From assembly GCA_942493125.1 (NCBI GenBank), contig OW818667.1, positions 2,976,001 to 3,040,000 of the forward strand: 64,000 nucleotides of DNA. The letters are read 5' to 3'. The notes under the pieces were generated by a model. That model saw only the letters and a program-made list of their open reading frames with translations. It made no database searches and had not been told where the DNA came from. Positions within the stretch are counted from its first letter, which is position 1. Every line of letters begins with the position of its first letter. Made by a program: the position numbers and the translations under genes. This document shows, piece after piece, positions 43,537 to 52,248 of this stretch. Origin of the DNA: Fusibacter_C sp942493125 (GTDB lineage: Bacteria > Bacillota > Clostridia > Peptostreptococcales > Acidaminobacteraceae).

Positions 43537-43537
43537 T

Positions 43538-44659
43538 ATGACGCATCAAAATAACAACAGAATCATAGAGATGGATATCATCAGAGGCTTCGCGTTATTT
43601 GGCGTCTTGCTCGTCAATATGACGATGATCGATGCGACCATGTATTCGTACGAATCGTCTAGTCTTTTGATTCATCTATTTGCAGTCGGTAAATTTTATA
43701 CCCTGTTTTCTATGTTGTTCGGTCTCGGCTTTTTCTATTTTATGAATAAGCCAGACGGTACACTGGTAGCGGGGCACTTATTTAAAAGGCGACTTATCGC
43801 CTTGTTTTTCTTTGGGCTATTGCACCTCGTCTTTGTTTGGTATGGCGACATTTTACACGTTTATGCCATAATAGGTGCCGTCTTGTTGAATAGTCGAACC
43901 AGAAGTGTTAAGGCGCTGTTAAAGACTTCCATCCTGTTATTTATTTTGTCAACGATTATGTTCGCCTGGTTTAGAAGCAGTGGTGGGACACAAGCTGACA
44001 TGACCTCAGTGATGCAAGATGCTGAAATAGCCTATACGCAATCATCATACTTCAGTATGCTTTACTATCGAGTGACCCATGAACTCCCGATGATCGCATT
44101 TAACTTTATTGCCGTTCTTCCGAAAATTTTGTCACTTTTTATGTTTGGCTACTATATCGGAAAACGACAAATATTTTCGTCTTTGGAAGAAAATCTGCCT
44201 CTCATTAGACGTACATGGCGATTAAGCGGCTTTATTGCAGTGGGTTGTGGACTCGGATACGCATTGATAATGGGCGATTTTATAACCATGCAATTAGAAA
44301 TGTTGTCGGTCGTTTTTGATGAATTATTGACGATTAGTGGCGCTCTTTTTTATGCAACGTCTTTGATCTTACTTTATCGATCTGCGCATTTCAGAAAAAT
44401 CGTCTCTCCACTTCAGTTTTCTGGCAAGATGGCTTTGACAAATTACTTGGTGCAAACGATTTGCTTTACGACTCTGTTCTATGGTTATGGCGGGGGTTTA
44501 TACGGAAAAATACCGAATTGGGCATATTTTCCCATAGCGTTTACTTTTTATCTAATTCAAATCGGTCTATCAAAATGGTGGTTGTCACATCATACCTTTG
44601 GGCCTATGGAAAAAATATGGCGCAAGTTTACTTACTCGCAAAATCGCTTAGAGGTCTAG
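43538..44659 (+). CDS. DUF418 family membrane protein (YeiB-like)
   Basis: About 373 residues with eight or more helices. IIEMDIIRGFALFGVLLVNM and the FYTLFSMLFGLGFFYFMNK segment with a later DUF418 core (FSGKMALTNYLVQTICFTTLFYGYGGG) are typical. The family has unknown function, probably membrane transport or envelope modification. Start at ATG 43538; TTG 43526 is in frame but poorly supported. The 3' end overlaps the convergent phosphoesterase gene by 32 nt. Confidence 0.9.
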   Translation: MTHQNNNRIIEMDIIRGFALFGVLLVNMTMIDATMYSYESSSLLIHLFAVGKFYTLFSMLFGLGFFYFMNKPDGTLVAGHLFKRRLIALFFFGLLHLVFVWYGDILHVYAIIGAVLLNSRTRSVKALLKTSILLFILSTIMFAWFRSSGGTQADMTSVMQDAEIAYTQSSYFSMLYYRVTHELPMIAFNFIAVLPKILSLFMFGYYIGKRQIFSSLEENLPLIRRTWRLSGFIAVGCGLGYALIMGDFITMQLEMLSVVFDELLTISGALFYATSLILLYRSAHFRKIVSPLQFSGKMALTNYLVQTICFTTLFYGYGGGLYGKIPNWAYFPIAFTFYLIQIGLSKWWLSHHTFGPMEKIWRKFTYSQNRLEV

Positions 44660-45521
44660 GACCTCGAATCACACGTCTGATGATGCGAAGATTGCCATCG
44701 CTGTCCGGAATTGTACGCCATTCAATCAACGAGATTTGATTATCAACGATCTCAATCCCAGTAATGTTACGCGGGAATATGCAGCATCCTGTATTAAAAT
44801 AGGGCAAGTCACCCGGTTTTGGAAATTTTGGCCGATGCGTATGCCCAACAATAAGCACTTTATTATAAGCGGCAATAAATTTCGAGTAGTTAATTTCGAT
44901 TTTATGCCGCTTGTGTGCGTTTTTGGCAGGACTTGCTGGGTTTTGAAAGCCGACTGTATGAAAATAACGCCAAAAGTAGCGGTTTAGCGTGCGCATGACA
45001 GGCCAAATTTGGTCGTTGATAAAATCACCTTGATGGCCGTGGACCACGAAAATCTCTAGTGGTATTTTTTCATTTACAAGAACGACCGCTTCATGGACTT
45101 TGATCCCTTGAAACAATACTTTGGTTTCATCCTCGTATTCATCGTAAAAAGTGTATAGATTTTTTTTGACATTCTTTGGATTTTCAAATGTCATATTGTG
45201 GTTGCCGTATAACATAATGAATCTATGGTCGTCATGAAACTTTTTAAGAAGCATAAAAACGGGACTATGTGCATACCTTATGATATGAAATTTTGTTTGT
45301 TCCCACAATTCATCGCCATCGCCGACTTCAATATAGGTAAACCCATTCTTAAAATAGTATTCCATCGCATGGTAATAGATATTCTGGTTATGGGCAAATT
45401 CGTCAGATAGACTATTGTCCCCTCGATGTACGTCGCTGAAAAATATGATCCGCGTATCTTCATTAAAGGGGACCTTGTATGCATTTTCATAGGCAGATAA
45501 GAGTTTTTTTAGTGTATTCAT
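44628..45521 (-). CDS. metallophosphoesterase
   Basis: About 297 residues of the calcineurin-like phosphoesterase family: FFSDVHRGDN (Asp-x-His), EVGDGDELWE (Gly-Asp), YGNHNMTF (GNHN in place of GNHD), VVHGHQGD and IVGHTHRPKF. All metal-ligand motifs are present in order. Substrate unknown; the layout recalls UDP-diacylglucosamine hydrolase-like and YfcE-type enzymes, though a Gram-positive cell would not make lipid A. Start after GGAGGCG, two codons downstream of an ATG that is too close to the site. Confidence 0.9.
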   Translation of the reverse strand: MNTLKKLLSAYENAYKVPFNEDTRIIFFSDVHRGDNSLSDEFAHNQNIYYHAMEYYFKNGFTYIEVGDGDELWEQTKFHIIRYAHSPVFMLLKKFHDDHRFIMLYGNHNMTFENPKNVKKNLYTFYDEYEDETKVLFQGIKVHEAVVLVNEKIPLEIFVVHGHQGDFINDQIWPVMRTLNRYFWRYFHTVGFQNPASPAKNAHKRHKIEINYSKFIAAYNKVLIVGHTHRPKFPKPGDLPYFNTGCCIFPRNITGIEIVDNQISLIEWRTIPDSDGNLRIIRRVIRGPRPLSDFASK

Positions 45522-45571
45522 AGTCATCGCCTCCATCAGAATAATACCCTTTTTTACATAAGTCATAACAT

Positions 45572-45609
45572 AAAGCCTAGAACGATTAAATCGAATCTAG
45601 GCTTTTTTT
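45572..45609. terminator. hairpin between two minus-strand genes
   Basis: Perfect 10-bp stem AAAGCCTAGA / TCTAGGCTTT with the T-run on the plus strand only. It lies after the ADP-ribosylglycohydrolase stop; on the minus strand the tail is weak, so its direction is unclear. Confidence 0.55.
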
Positions 45610-45622
45610 GTGATTTCCTTAA

Positions 45623-46507
45623 TTATATCATCTTGTGCTGCGTGAAGCCGTTGATGAGATCAAAGGCATTCAGCCCCTTAACCCAATTTGGCGGTATATT
45701 GGAATAGCCAAGTGTTGCACCTAGAATCATGCCAACGAGCATGCCTCTACCAGCCGAATCGCCGCCACTAAGCACGTTCTGTTTCATGGCTTCGTCAAAT
45801 CGCGTTGCATATTTTATAATGAGATACATAGCTGCTGGAAAAGCAAATTGACTTGAACAACTCTGGCCAATGTCTTTGATGACCTCTGTGGTATCATCCT
45901 CAAGTCGCGTTTCTAGTTTCTGAATGGTCGATTGAATCGCAGGATAATCTTGACTGACGCTGTGTATCGATTCAAGCAGTGGCTTCCCGATGATAAGCTC
46001 AAGTAAAAGGTCCGCAATAAATCTTCCATAGGTAATTAAAGCGTCATTGTTGTGTGTCAACATCGTTTGCTTTTCAATGTATTTAATGAGTACTGGATCA
46101 TCAAAGTGATAAAATACGAGTGGTGCTATTCTGACCAAACCTCCGAGTTCATCTGAAGAGGACCCTTGATTTGACATGCTGTCTAAAAGTTGAAGGGATT
46201 CTTTTGAAGCCCGATCCATGTACCCTTCATACTTGTTCATATAGGTCAACCAATGTGTTTTGAATACATCTAGTGCAAACCCTTGATTTGATGCAATGCT
46301 CTTCAATAGTAACAAACTTTGATCGCCATAATGTGTAAAATCGCCTTTTCTTTTACCGCTATGAAAGCTGTCTTTAGAAGGGGATATATAGCCTTCTAGC
46401 TTTTCGATTTCTTGTTTCAGTTTGTCCGTATCATAAACCCAGTGTAATCCCAAGGCGTAGGCATCACCGACGAAGGCGCCAAAGAGCATTCCCTTTAATC
46501 GTTCCAT
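45623..46507 (-). CDS. divergent ADP-ribosylglycohydrolase-family protein
   Basis: About 294 residues. The family fold is recognisable: GMLFGAFVGDAYALGLHWVYD near the start and LSGGDSAGRGMLVGMILGATLG near the end (usual GGDTD.. metal motif). The usual TDD metal motif reads HYGDQSLLLL. Mg-dependent removal of ADP-ribose is possible, but the altered motifs make the activity uncertain. Start after GAAGGAGGATAAT. Its 5' side holds 16-bp tandem repeats. Confidence 0.82.
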   Translation of the reverse strand: MERLKGMLFGAFVGDAYALGLHWVYDTDKLKQEIEKLEGYISPSKDSFHSGKRKGDFTHYGDQSLLLLKSIASNQGFALDVFKTHWLTYMNKYEGYMDRASKESLQLLDSMSNQGSSSDELGGLVRIAPLVFYHFDDPVLIKYIEKQTMLTHNNDALITYGRFIADLLLELIIGKPLLESIHSVSQDYPAIQSTIQKLETRLEDDTTEVIKDIGQSCSSQFAFPAAMYLIIKYATRFDEAMKQNVLSGGDSAGRGMLVGMILGATLGYSNIPPNWVKGLNAFDLINGFTQHKMI

Positions 46508-46523
46508 ATTATCCTCCTTCATA

Positions 46524-46587
46524 GATTGGCGTAACCATTGATTGGTGGAGCCGTTGATTGGTGGAGTCATTGATTGGCGTTGCCGTT
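46524..46587. repeat. four tandem 16-bp units
   Basis: Four consecutive 16-bp units (starts 46524, 46540, 46556, 46572), each beginning GATTGG and ending TT, with middle variants CGTAACCA, TGGAGCCG, TGGAGTCA and CGTTGCCG. They fill the space between the PduO stop and the next start, overlapping the PduO stop codon by 2 nt. No function is evident. Confidence 0.85.
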
Positions 46588-47125
46588 ATTTTTTAAATGC
46601 GACGCGAATAAGATCTGTTTCTGAATATCTTGCAATAGCGTACAGCGCATCAGAAAGTCTATTGACGTATTTGATGAGCTCAGGTCTAATTTGTTCTTCC
46701 TCATTGAGGGACAATATGCGACGCTCAGCACGTCTACACACTGTACGAGACACGTGAAGGGCAGCACTGAGCAAGTTGCTGCCAGGAATGATGAACTGAA
46801 AAACTTCATTGCGATTCATGAGGTCCAAATAATGATCGATAATATCTTCGAGCCATTTGACATCCGTATCAGCAACTTTTTCTGGGAAGGTGCTGCCATC
46901 TTGCGTAGCAAGTTCTCCAGCAACATTGAAGAGTGACCTTTGGAATTTTAGAAGAAGATCCGTGATTTCTGCATCCTCGCTGTATTGTCTGGCAAGACCT
47001 AAAGATGAATTGAGTTCATCTATTGTGCCATAACTCTCAACGCGAATGGAATCTTTTGGCACTCTAGTGCCATCATAAAGACTCGTTTCTCCGGTATCGC
47101 CTGTTCTAGTGTATATCTTTAGCAT
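46586..47125 (-). CDS. pduO: ATP:cob(I)alamin adenosyltransferase, PduO type
   Basis: 179 residues. Transfers the adenosyl group to cob(I)alamin to make adenosylcobalamin. RTGDTGETSLYDGTRVPK (ATP-binding N-terminus), ESYGTIDELNSSLGLAR, FIIPGSNLLSAALHVSRTVCRRAERR and YVNRLSDALYAIAR are diagnostic. Start after GGGAGGAATAT. First of the minus-strand pair with the ADP-ribosylglycohydrolase. Confidence 0.95.
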   Translation of the reverse strand: MLKIYTRTGDTGETSLYDGTRVPKDSIRVESYGTIDELNSSLGLARQYSEDAEITDLLLKFQRSLFNVAGELATQDGSTFPEKVADTDVKWLEDIIDHYLDLMNRNEVFQFIIPGSNLLSAALHVSRTVCRRAERRILSLNEEEQIRPELIKYVNRLSDALYAIARYSETDLIRVAFKK

Positions 47126-47292
47126 ATATTCCTCCCGTAATCGTTTGATTACATATTATGTACCCTGTTTTTTTATTTAAACACTTTTTGATTTTTTAAA
47201 AGTAGAATTTACAAATGCACATGATATAATGATAATGAGGAAGAATTTTTTAATTTTCATTAATTGCAGAATAAATCATTATGGAGGTCAAT

Positions 47293-47463
47293 ATGGGACA
47301 TTTTAGATGTACGGTTTGTAGTTATGAATACAAGCCAGAACGTGGTGATTGGATGCATGACATACCAAAGGGAACGGCATTTGAAGATCTGCCTGACGAC
47401 TGGCGTTGTCCGACATGCAATCAACCGAAAATGGCATTTGTACCAGTTGATCAAGAAAAATAG
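47293..47463 (+). CDS. rubredoxin
   Basis: 56 residues with the iron site FRCTVCSYEY and WRCPTCNQPK (two Cys-x2-Cys pairs) and the DIPKGTAFEDLPDDWRCP rubredoxin core. A one-electron carrier in anaerobic redox and peroxide defence. Start at 47293 after ATGGAGGTCAAT; an ATG 12 nt earlier is in the site. Nine nt before an unknown gene, so possibly in one operon. Confidence 0.94.
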   Translation: MGHFRCTVCSYEYKPERGDWMHDIPKGTAFEDLPDDWRCPTCNQPKMAFVPVDQEK

Positions 47464-47472
47464 GAGGCTGAC

Positions 47473-48342
47473 ATGATAACAAAATACGATCATATCACAG
47501 AATACTTTGAAAACACTTTCGATTTATCACGTATCAAAAGGTTACCAATAACAGACAAATTCAGATTGATCAATTACATCAAACTTGTCAGTAAAGCAAA
47601 CGATGTTGCAAAAGGCGCGGATATTGATGCCATTACAAAATCGCCTTTATACAACATAGACAAGACTTTTCACCTCTTTATCTCTTTGCTTGCTTCTGAC
47701 CTTTCCACAGAGACGATTTCAGATGTCATAGAGTGTTACGCGCACAACTTCGATGAAAGTGATGTGTATTTTGCTAAGATAGCTATCTTGGGTTCAGGAG
47801 CGCTTATGATTCAAAAGGGCATTGAAACCAATGCCATTATCAGTTATCAGATCGCTTTACTTGGTGAAGAGTTTTTAAAAAGCAATTATCAAAGAATATT
47901 CAATGAAAAAGACGTACTCGATATCACAGATGAAAATGAAATCAATATCAAATACAAAAATTTTGACATGACCTATCGCAAATTAAAATATGACATGTTG
48001 GCACTCAGACACATCAAGAGAGATCAAGGGCATACAAAATTGAGAGAAGTGATTTTTAAAGTTTATAACAATCGCGACTTGAAACTTTATTTTTCCCTGC
48101 TTGATGTCCATGACAAAAAAATCTCTGAGTACTTATACCGCAAGTTGATGAAAGATTCTCCAAAGATGGACCGTTTTCTACTTACTGCAAGCCGTTGTAT
48201 GATAAGAGATATCGACATCATCGATATGCATTTCTTGCTCAATGCCGTAATTGGTAAGTATACGAATTTCAGCAAACCTTACAGTGAAGTCGTAGAAGAA
48301 ATAAAACTCAGAGAAAATGAAATTCTCGATAGCATCAAATGA
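47473..48342 (+). CDS. unknown all-alpha protein
   Basis: 289 residues with no recognised family, predominantly helical by composition, cytoplasmic, with LRHIKRDQGHTKLREVIFKV and GKYTNFSKPYSEVVEEIKLR as notable segments. A helical repeat-like arrangement would fit but is not proven. Start after TAGGAGGCTGAC. It overlaps the next gene by 4 nt (ATGA), so the two encode an interacting pair at least by co-translation. Confidence 0.75.
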   Translation: MITKYDHITEYFENTFDLSRIKRLPITDKFRLINYIKLVSKANDVAKGADIDAITKSPLYNIDKTFHLFISLLASDLSTETISDVIECYAHNFDESDVYFAKIAILGSGALMIQKGIETNAIISYQIALLGEEFLKSNYQRIFNEKDVLDITDENEINIKYKNFDMTYRKLKYDMLALRHIKRDQGHTKLREVIFKVYNNRDLKLYFSLLDVHDKKISEYLYRKLMKDSPKMDRFLLTASRCMIRDIDIIDMHFLLNAVIGKYTNFSKPYSEVVEEIKLRENEILDSIK

Positions 48343-49016
48343 ACCTTTATACAAAAATTGCCTATTTCAGCGTATTAGCTTTGATCTCAATAAGCCAATT
48401 TTTTAAGGGCAATTATATGTTGGCGGCGGTTCTAACCATAATCACATGTGTTGCGATACCCCTTTATGAAAAGCGTGAGGCAAAGAGACAGTTTTATCGC
48501 GCACTAAGAAAACTCTATGTATGCGTGGACCTTGATGCCTTTATAAAAGAACGCGAACGCTTAGTAAATCATGCGCTATTCAAAAGTGCCATTAAAACAC
48601 CTTTGAAACTCCTGACGATTATTGAAGCGTATTACAATGGAAACCGTGAGTCTTTAATTGGTGATTTAATGCATTTGGATCAAGAGACGGATTATCAATT
48701 TTGGATAGACAGCTATCTTGGTTTGTGTGAAGCCAAACGCATTGAACCAACAGTGCTCAGACAACATATTGACAAGGTGCCGAGTTATTACCATGAGATT
48801 GCCGTTCAACGTATAGAAGTGCTTGAACTCAAGCGGAAGTTATATGATGACACTGAAGCTGGTACAAGCGAAATTGACGCGCTTAGAGAGTATGTGACGT
48901 TTAACTTATTGGTGGCAGAATTGACGCAGTGCCTGATGATGCGCGCTCAAAATGAACGCATTCGAAACTATTATGAGAAAGCCGTATTGAACCTGAGTAA
49001 GGGCTTGACGATCTAG
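48339..49016 (+). CDS. unknown membrane-anchored helical protein
   Basis: 225 residues with two N-terminal helices (IAYFSVLALISISQFF; MLAAVLTIITCVAIPLY) and a cytoplasmic helical domain (EKREAKRQFYRALRKLYVCVD onward). No family recognised. Coupled to the preceding unknown gene. The domain could be a helical-repeat membrane partner of that protein, but this is inference. Confidence 0.75.
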   Translation: MNLYTKIAYFSVLALISISQFFKGNYMLAAVLTIITCVAIPLYEKREAKRQFYRALRKLYVCVDLDAFIKERERLVNHALFKSAIKTPLKLLTIIEAYYNGNRESLIGDLMHLDQETDYQFWIDSYLGLCEAKRIEPTVLRQHIDKVPSYYHEIAVQRIEVLELKRKLYDDTEAGTSEIDALREYVTFNLLVAELTQCLMMRAQNERIRNYYEKAVLNLSKGLTI

Positions 49017-49048
49017 TGGTGAATAATCGTAAAACAAAGACTTAAACT

Positions 49049-49087
49049 AAAGGAGCTATCACCCAAAATGGTGAAGCTCCTCTTTAT
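49049..49087. terminator. bidirectional terminator after the unknown gene pair
   Basis: Stem AAAGGAGCT-at-CACC / GGTG-a-AGCTCCT with 6-nt loop, followed by CTTTATT, at the end of convergent bioY. Confidence 0.88.
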
Positions 49088-49644
49088 TATTGGGGCAATA
49101 ACTTTGCGACTTTCAACCTAGCGCGTGTTGGTGCTGCTATGGCAAAAGCGACGATGATTTTGAATGCATCAAGTGGGATATACGGTAAACTACCCACTAA
49201 GAAGGCCTTTGAAAGTGGCATGCCTAAGACGACACTTAGCTGAAGGGTACCGATCACATAAATGGCAAGGATGCCCGCTATAAGTGCAGTGATATAAGCC
49301 AACTTCGGATCGAGTTTTTTCTGTTCACCGTATGTGATGAGTAGTCCGCAGATGAAGGCTGCAATCGGAAATCCAATCAAATAGCCGCCTGTTGGCCCTA
49401 GAATGACTGAAAAGCCTGCACTGCCACCCGCAAAAACCGGTAGACCAATACTGCCAAGCAACAAATAGACGAGCTGTGATAGAAACCCAAGTCGAGGTCC
49501 TAAAATTGCGCCAGCTAAAAAGACACCAAGCACTTGAAAAGTAATAGGCACTGGAGAAAAGGGAAGCGGTATTGCAGGCAATAATGCAAGGACAGAGGTA
49601 ATGGCCGCAAACAGTGCGACGAGTATCATGGATTTCGTTTTCAT
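49087..49644 (-). CDS. bioY: BioY biotin transporter S component
   Basis: 185 residues with about six helices of the BioY family: PLPFSPVPITFQVLGVFLAG, GPRLGFLSQLVYLLLGSIGLPVF, GGSAGFSVILGPTGGYLIGFP and SLPYIPLDAFKIIVAF. Takes up biotin alone or with a shared ECF energising module, which is not in the window. Start after AGGAGACTTTT. A promoter and a BirA-type operator lie immediately upstream. Confidence 0.95.
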   Translation of the reverse strand: MKTKSMILVALFAAITSVLALLPAIPLPFSPVPITFQVLGVFLAGAILGPRLGFLSQLVYLLLGSIGLPVFAGGSAGFSVILGPTGGYLIGFPIAAFICGLLITYGEQKKLDPKLAYITALIAGILAIYVIGTLQLSVVLGMPLSKAFLVGSLPYIPLDAFKIIVAFAIAAPTRARLKVAKLLPQ

Positions 49645-49682
49645 AAAAGTCTCCTAAATGTAATTTGTGTTGCAACATTTAT

Positions 49683-49711
49683 AGTATAAATAATACGAAA
49701 GTGATTGTCAA
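49683..49711 (-). promoter_or_regulatory. bioY promoter
   Basis: Minus-strand TTGACA, 17-nt spacer, TATACT. The -35 hexamer lies inside the BirA-type operator. Confidence 0.85.
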
Positions 49712-49737
49712 CCGGTTAAATTTATAGGTTAACAATC
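49703..49737. promoter_or_regulatory. BirA-type biotin operator
   Basis: GATTGTCAACC, 13-nt centre, GGTTAACAATC; the arms match except for one base and resemble the known BirA operator. It overlaps the bioY -35 hexamer, consistent with biotin-dependent repression. Confidence 0.8.
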
Positions 49738-49804
49738 AGAGTAAAGCGATTGAATGATTATTTAAGGGTATATATCTTATAATAATTATAATGGGAGGAG
49801 TATC

Positions 49805-50209
49805 ATGAACATACAAAAAACACTCGTCATCATCAAACCGGATGCTGTAAAAAGAAACCTTGTAGGTGAGATTATAAAATTATATGAAATAAAAGGAATG
49901 AAAATTAGTCAAATGACCATGCTGACTGCAACAGACTCTCTATTGGAAGCACATTATTCGGCACACATTGACAAACCATTCTATAAAAAATTGTTGGCTT
50001 TTATGACTTCGGGTCCAATGATCGTTCTCGTACTTGAAGGCCCAGATGCGATAGAAGTCGTAAGAAAAATAAATGGTGCGACGAGTTATCTTGAAGCGGA
50101 ATGCGGTTCAATCAGAGGGCTTTATGCACACGATGTTACCGAGAATTGCGTGCATGGTTCTGATTCAGAAGAAAATGCACTTAGAGAAATAAATATCTGG
50201 TTTCAATGA
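49805..50209 (+). CDS. ndk: nucleoside diphosphate kinase
   Basis: 134 residues. Transfers phosphate from ATP to other nucleoside diphosphates. KTLVIIKPDAVKRNLVGEII, KPFYKKLLAFMTSGPMIVLV and the active-site His in ENCVHGSDSEENA are all present. Start after ATGGGAGGAGTATC. Divergent from bioY, so the BirA-type box sits in a shared upstream region. Confidence 0.96.
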   Translation: MNIQKTLVIIKPDAVKRNLVGEIIKLYEIKGMKISQMTMLTATDSLLEAHYSAHIDKPFYKKLLAFMTSGPMIVLVLEGPDAIEVVRKINGATSYLEAECGSIRGLYAHDVTENCVHGSDSEENALREINIWFQ

Positions 50210-50320
50210 ATATTGTATACATCATCAACAAATATTGTACATGTTAAACAAAAATGATACTTTGAATATATAGCTAATATATCACAAAGATATGTGTAAT
50301 TTTCATAGTATGAGAACCTC

Positions 50321-50349
50321 TTGGTTTCAGTTTTGGATTCGTGTATAAT
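50321..50349 (+). promoter_or_regulatory. promoter of the GntR regulator gene
   Basis: TTGGTT, 17-nt spacer, TATAAT. The rest of the 178-nt gap after ndk holds nothing else I can name. Confidence 0.7.
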
Positions 50350-50387
50350 TAGGAAAGTTTCGCAATATAAACGTGTAGAGGATGTCT

Positions 50388-51026
50388 ATGTTAAAGCAGT
50401 CAAAACCCCTAATTTATGAAGAACTTAAAAGAAGAATCATCGAACTAGAGATGAAACCAGGTGATCCAATTATTGAAAAAGACTTGATTGCCGAATTTGG
50501 TGTCAGCAGAACACCAATACGTGAGGCGCTTATAAAGTTGACTCAGATTGATTTGGTGGAATTCAGGCCACGCGTGGGCACCTTTGTGTCACAAATTGAT
50601 ATCGCAACTGTAAAAAGTGCTTATGAAGTCAAGAAAAATCTTGAAGCATTTGCGGCTGAACTCGCTGCAAAACGAGCAAGTGCCGAAGAGATCGAAATCC
50701 TTTTTCAAATAATTGAACGTTTCTCGACCTATGACTTAGTTGTGGATTACAAGCGATGCATTCAAGATGATCAACTCTTTCACGAGGTCATCAGAAAAGC
50801 TTCTAGAAATGAAATTCTAATAGATACCTTGGATATGCTCAACACTAAGACGGCTCGATTTTTACAGTCCATTCACTATGTGATTCAGCAATATGATGGG
50901 CTTATGGATTCGCTTCAAAAGATTGCGATTGCCATACGAGACCGTAATACCGAGGAAGCTAGAATTCAGACCGAAGCGCATACGCGACTATTCCTGGAAG
51001 AAATGTCAAAAAACTTTTTTGCTTAA
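50388..51026 (+). CDS. GntR family (FadR subfamily) regulator
   Basis: About 212 residues. Winged helix at the N-terminus (KPLIYEELKRRIIELEMKPG, AEFGVSRTPIREALIKL) and a C-terminal FCD ligand domain (AFAAELAAKRASAEEIEILF, DDQLFHEVIRKASRN, AHTRLFLEEM) with metal-binding His residues. Start at ATG 50388 after TAGAGGA. Precedes an aminotransferase gene by 40 nt, its possible target. Ligand unknown. Confidence 0.92.
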   Translation: MLKQSKPLIYEELKRRIIELEMKPGDPIIEKDLIAEFGVSRTPIREALIKLTQIDLVEFRPRVGTFVSQIDIATVKSAYEVKKNLEAFAAELAAKRASAEEIEILFQIIERFSTYDLVVDYKRCIQDDQLFHEVIRKASRNEILIDTLDMLNTKTARFLQSIHYVIQQYDGLMDSLQKIAIAIRDRNTEEARIQTEAHTRLFLEEMSKNFFA

Positions 51027-51039
51027 GGAAATTGCATAA
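51027..51039. repeat. single arm of the dispersed repeat
   Basis: GGAAATTGCATAA directly after the TAA stop of the GntR gene, without the opposite arm. Probably a relic. Confidence 0.6.
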
Positions 51040-51066
51040 GTTTTTATAATCTTAGGAGGACGAAGC

Positions 51067-52248
51067 ATGGAACATCTTTATTCGAATCGGGTAAAACAAG
51101 TCAAAGCATCGGAAATCAGAGAAATTTTAAAACTCACTCAAAGACCAGACATCATCTCTTTTGCAGGTGGCTTACCAGCGCCTGAATTGTTCCCTATCGA
51201 AGCGATGAAAGTCGTATCTCAAAAAGTTTTAACAGATATGGGCTGTGAGGCGTTACAGTACGGCACAACCGAAGGATATGACCCACTTAGAGATAAAGTG
51301 GCGGAAAGAATGAGACGTGCTGGTATTCCTACGGTTAAGGAAGATATTCTCATCACAAACGGCTCACAACAAGGTCTCGATTTTTCAGGTAAGATTTTCC
51401 TCAATCCCGGCGATTATGTTTTATGTGAAAGTCCAAGTTATTTAGGGGCTATCAATGCATTTAAGGCTTATGAATGTTCATTCAAAGAAATTGAGACGGA
51501 TTCAGAGGGCATGGTATTGAGCCATCTTGAAAGCGTTATTCAATCGACTCAGAATGTTAAGTTTATATATGTTATCCCAGATTTTCAGAACCCATCTGGA
51601 CGTACTTGGTCAGAAGCAAGACGCAAAGGGGTTCTAAAGCTTGCAAACCAATATAACCTCGTCGTTATCGAAGATAACCCATATGGTGAACTTAGATTCG
51701 ACGGTGAGTGGATTGCACCCATGAAATCGTTTGATACTGAAGGTAGAGTAGTCTATCTCGGTACGTTTTCAAAGACGTTTTCTCCTGGCATTCGCATCGG
51801 TTGGGTCATGGCATCACCTGAAATTCTCAACAAATACATCTTGGTCAAACAAGGTGCAGATTTACAGTCGAGTTCTATGAGTCAACGCGAACTCAATACC
51901 TATATAGATTTATATGATTTTGATGCACACATTGAATCAATAAAAGTGGTCTATAAAAAACGCAGAGATCTCATGATCGAAACGATCAAAAATGAGTTTC
52001 CCGATGTTGCAGAGTACGATGTGCCAAACGGTGGTTTGTTTGCATGGGTAAAATTGCCAAGTCATGTGGATACGCGCGCTATTTTAATAAAAGCGGTTGA
52101 AAATAAAGTCGCTTTTGTACCTGGTGGTTCGTTTTTTCCAAATGGCGGCCAAGAAAATTTCATGAGACTCAATTTTTCTAACATGACTGAAGAAAAAATA
52201 GTTGAAGGTCTCACTAGATTGGGTAAAATATTAAAAGAGAATATATAA
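51067..52248 (+). CDS. PLP-dependent aminotransferase, 2-aminoadipate/aromatic type
   Basis: 393 residues of fold type I. DIISFAGGLPAPELFP, ALQYGTTEGYDPLRDKVAER, FIYVIPDFQNPSGRTWS, VVIEDNPYGELRFDGEW and the PLP Lys in GTFSKTFSPGIRIGW are conserved. It resembles LysN/MocR-linked amino donors for aromatic or 2-aminoadipate substrates; the GntR neighbour suggests amino acid control. Start after TTAGGAGGACGAAGC. Confidence 0.92.
   Translation: MEHLYSNRVKQVKASEIREILKLTQRPDIISFAGGLPAPELFPIEAMKVVSQKVLTDMGCEALQYGTTEGYDPLRDKVAERMRRAGIPTVKEDILITNGSQQGLDFSGKIFLNPGDYVLCESPSYLGAINAFKAYECSFKEIETDSEGMVLSHLESVIQSTQNVKFIYVIPDFQNPSGRTWSEARRKGVLKLANQYNLVVIEDNPYGELRFDGEWIAPMKSFDTEGRVVYLGTFSKTFSPGIRIGWVMASPEILNKYILVKQGADLQSSSMSQRELNTYIDLYDFDAHIESIKVVYKKRRDLMIETIKNEFPDVAEYDVPNGGLFAWVKLPSHVDTRAILIKAVENKVAFVPGGSFFPNGGQENFMRLNFSNMTEEKIVEGLTRLGKILKENI

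Noticed and set aside
46542..46936. Plus-strand ORFs opposite the PduO gene
   Set aside because: Shadows of the minus-strand gene without ribosome binding sites or recognisable products.
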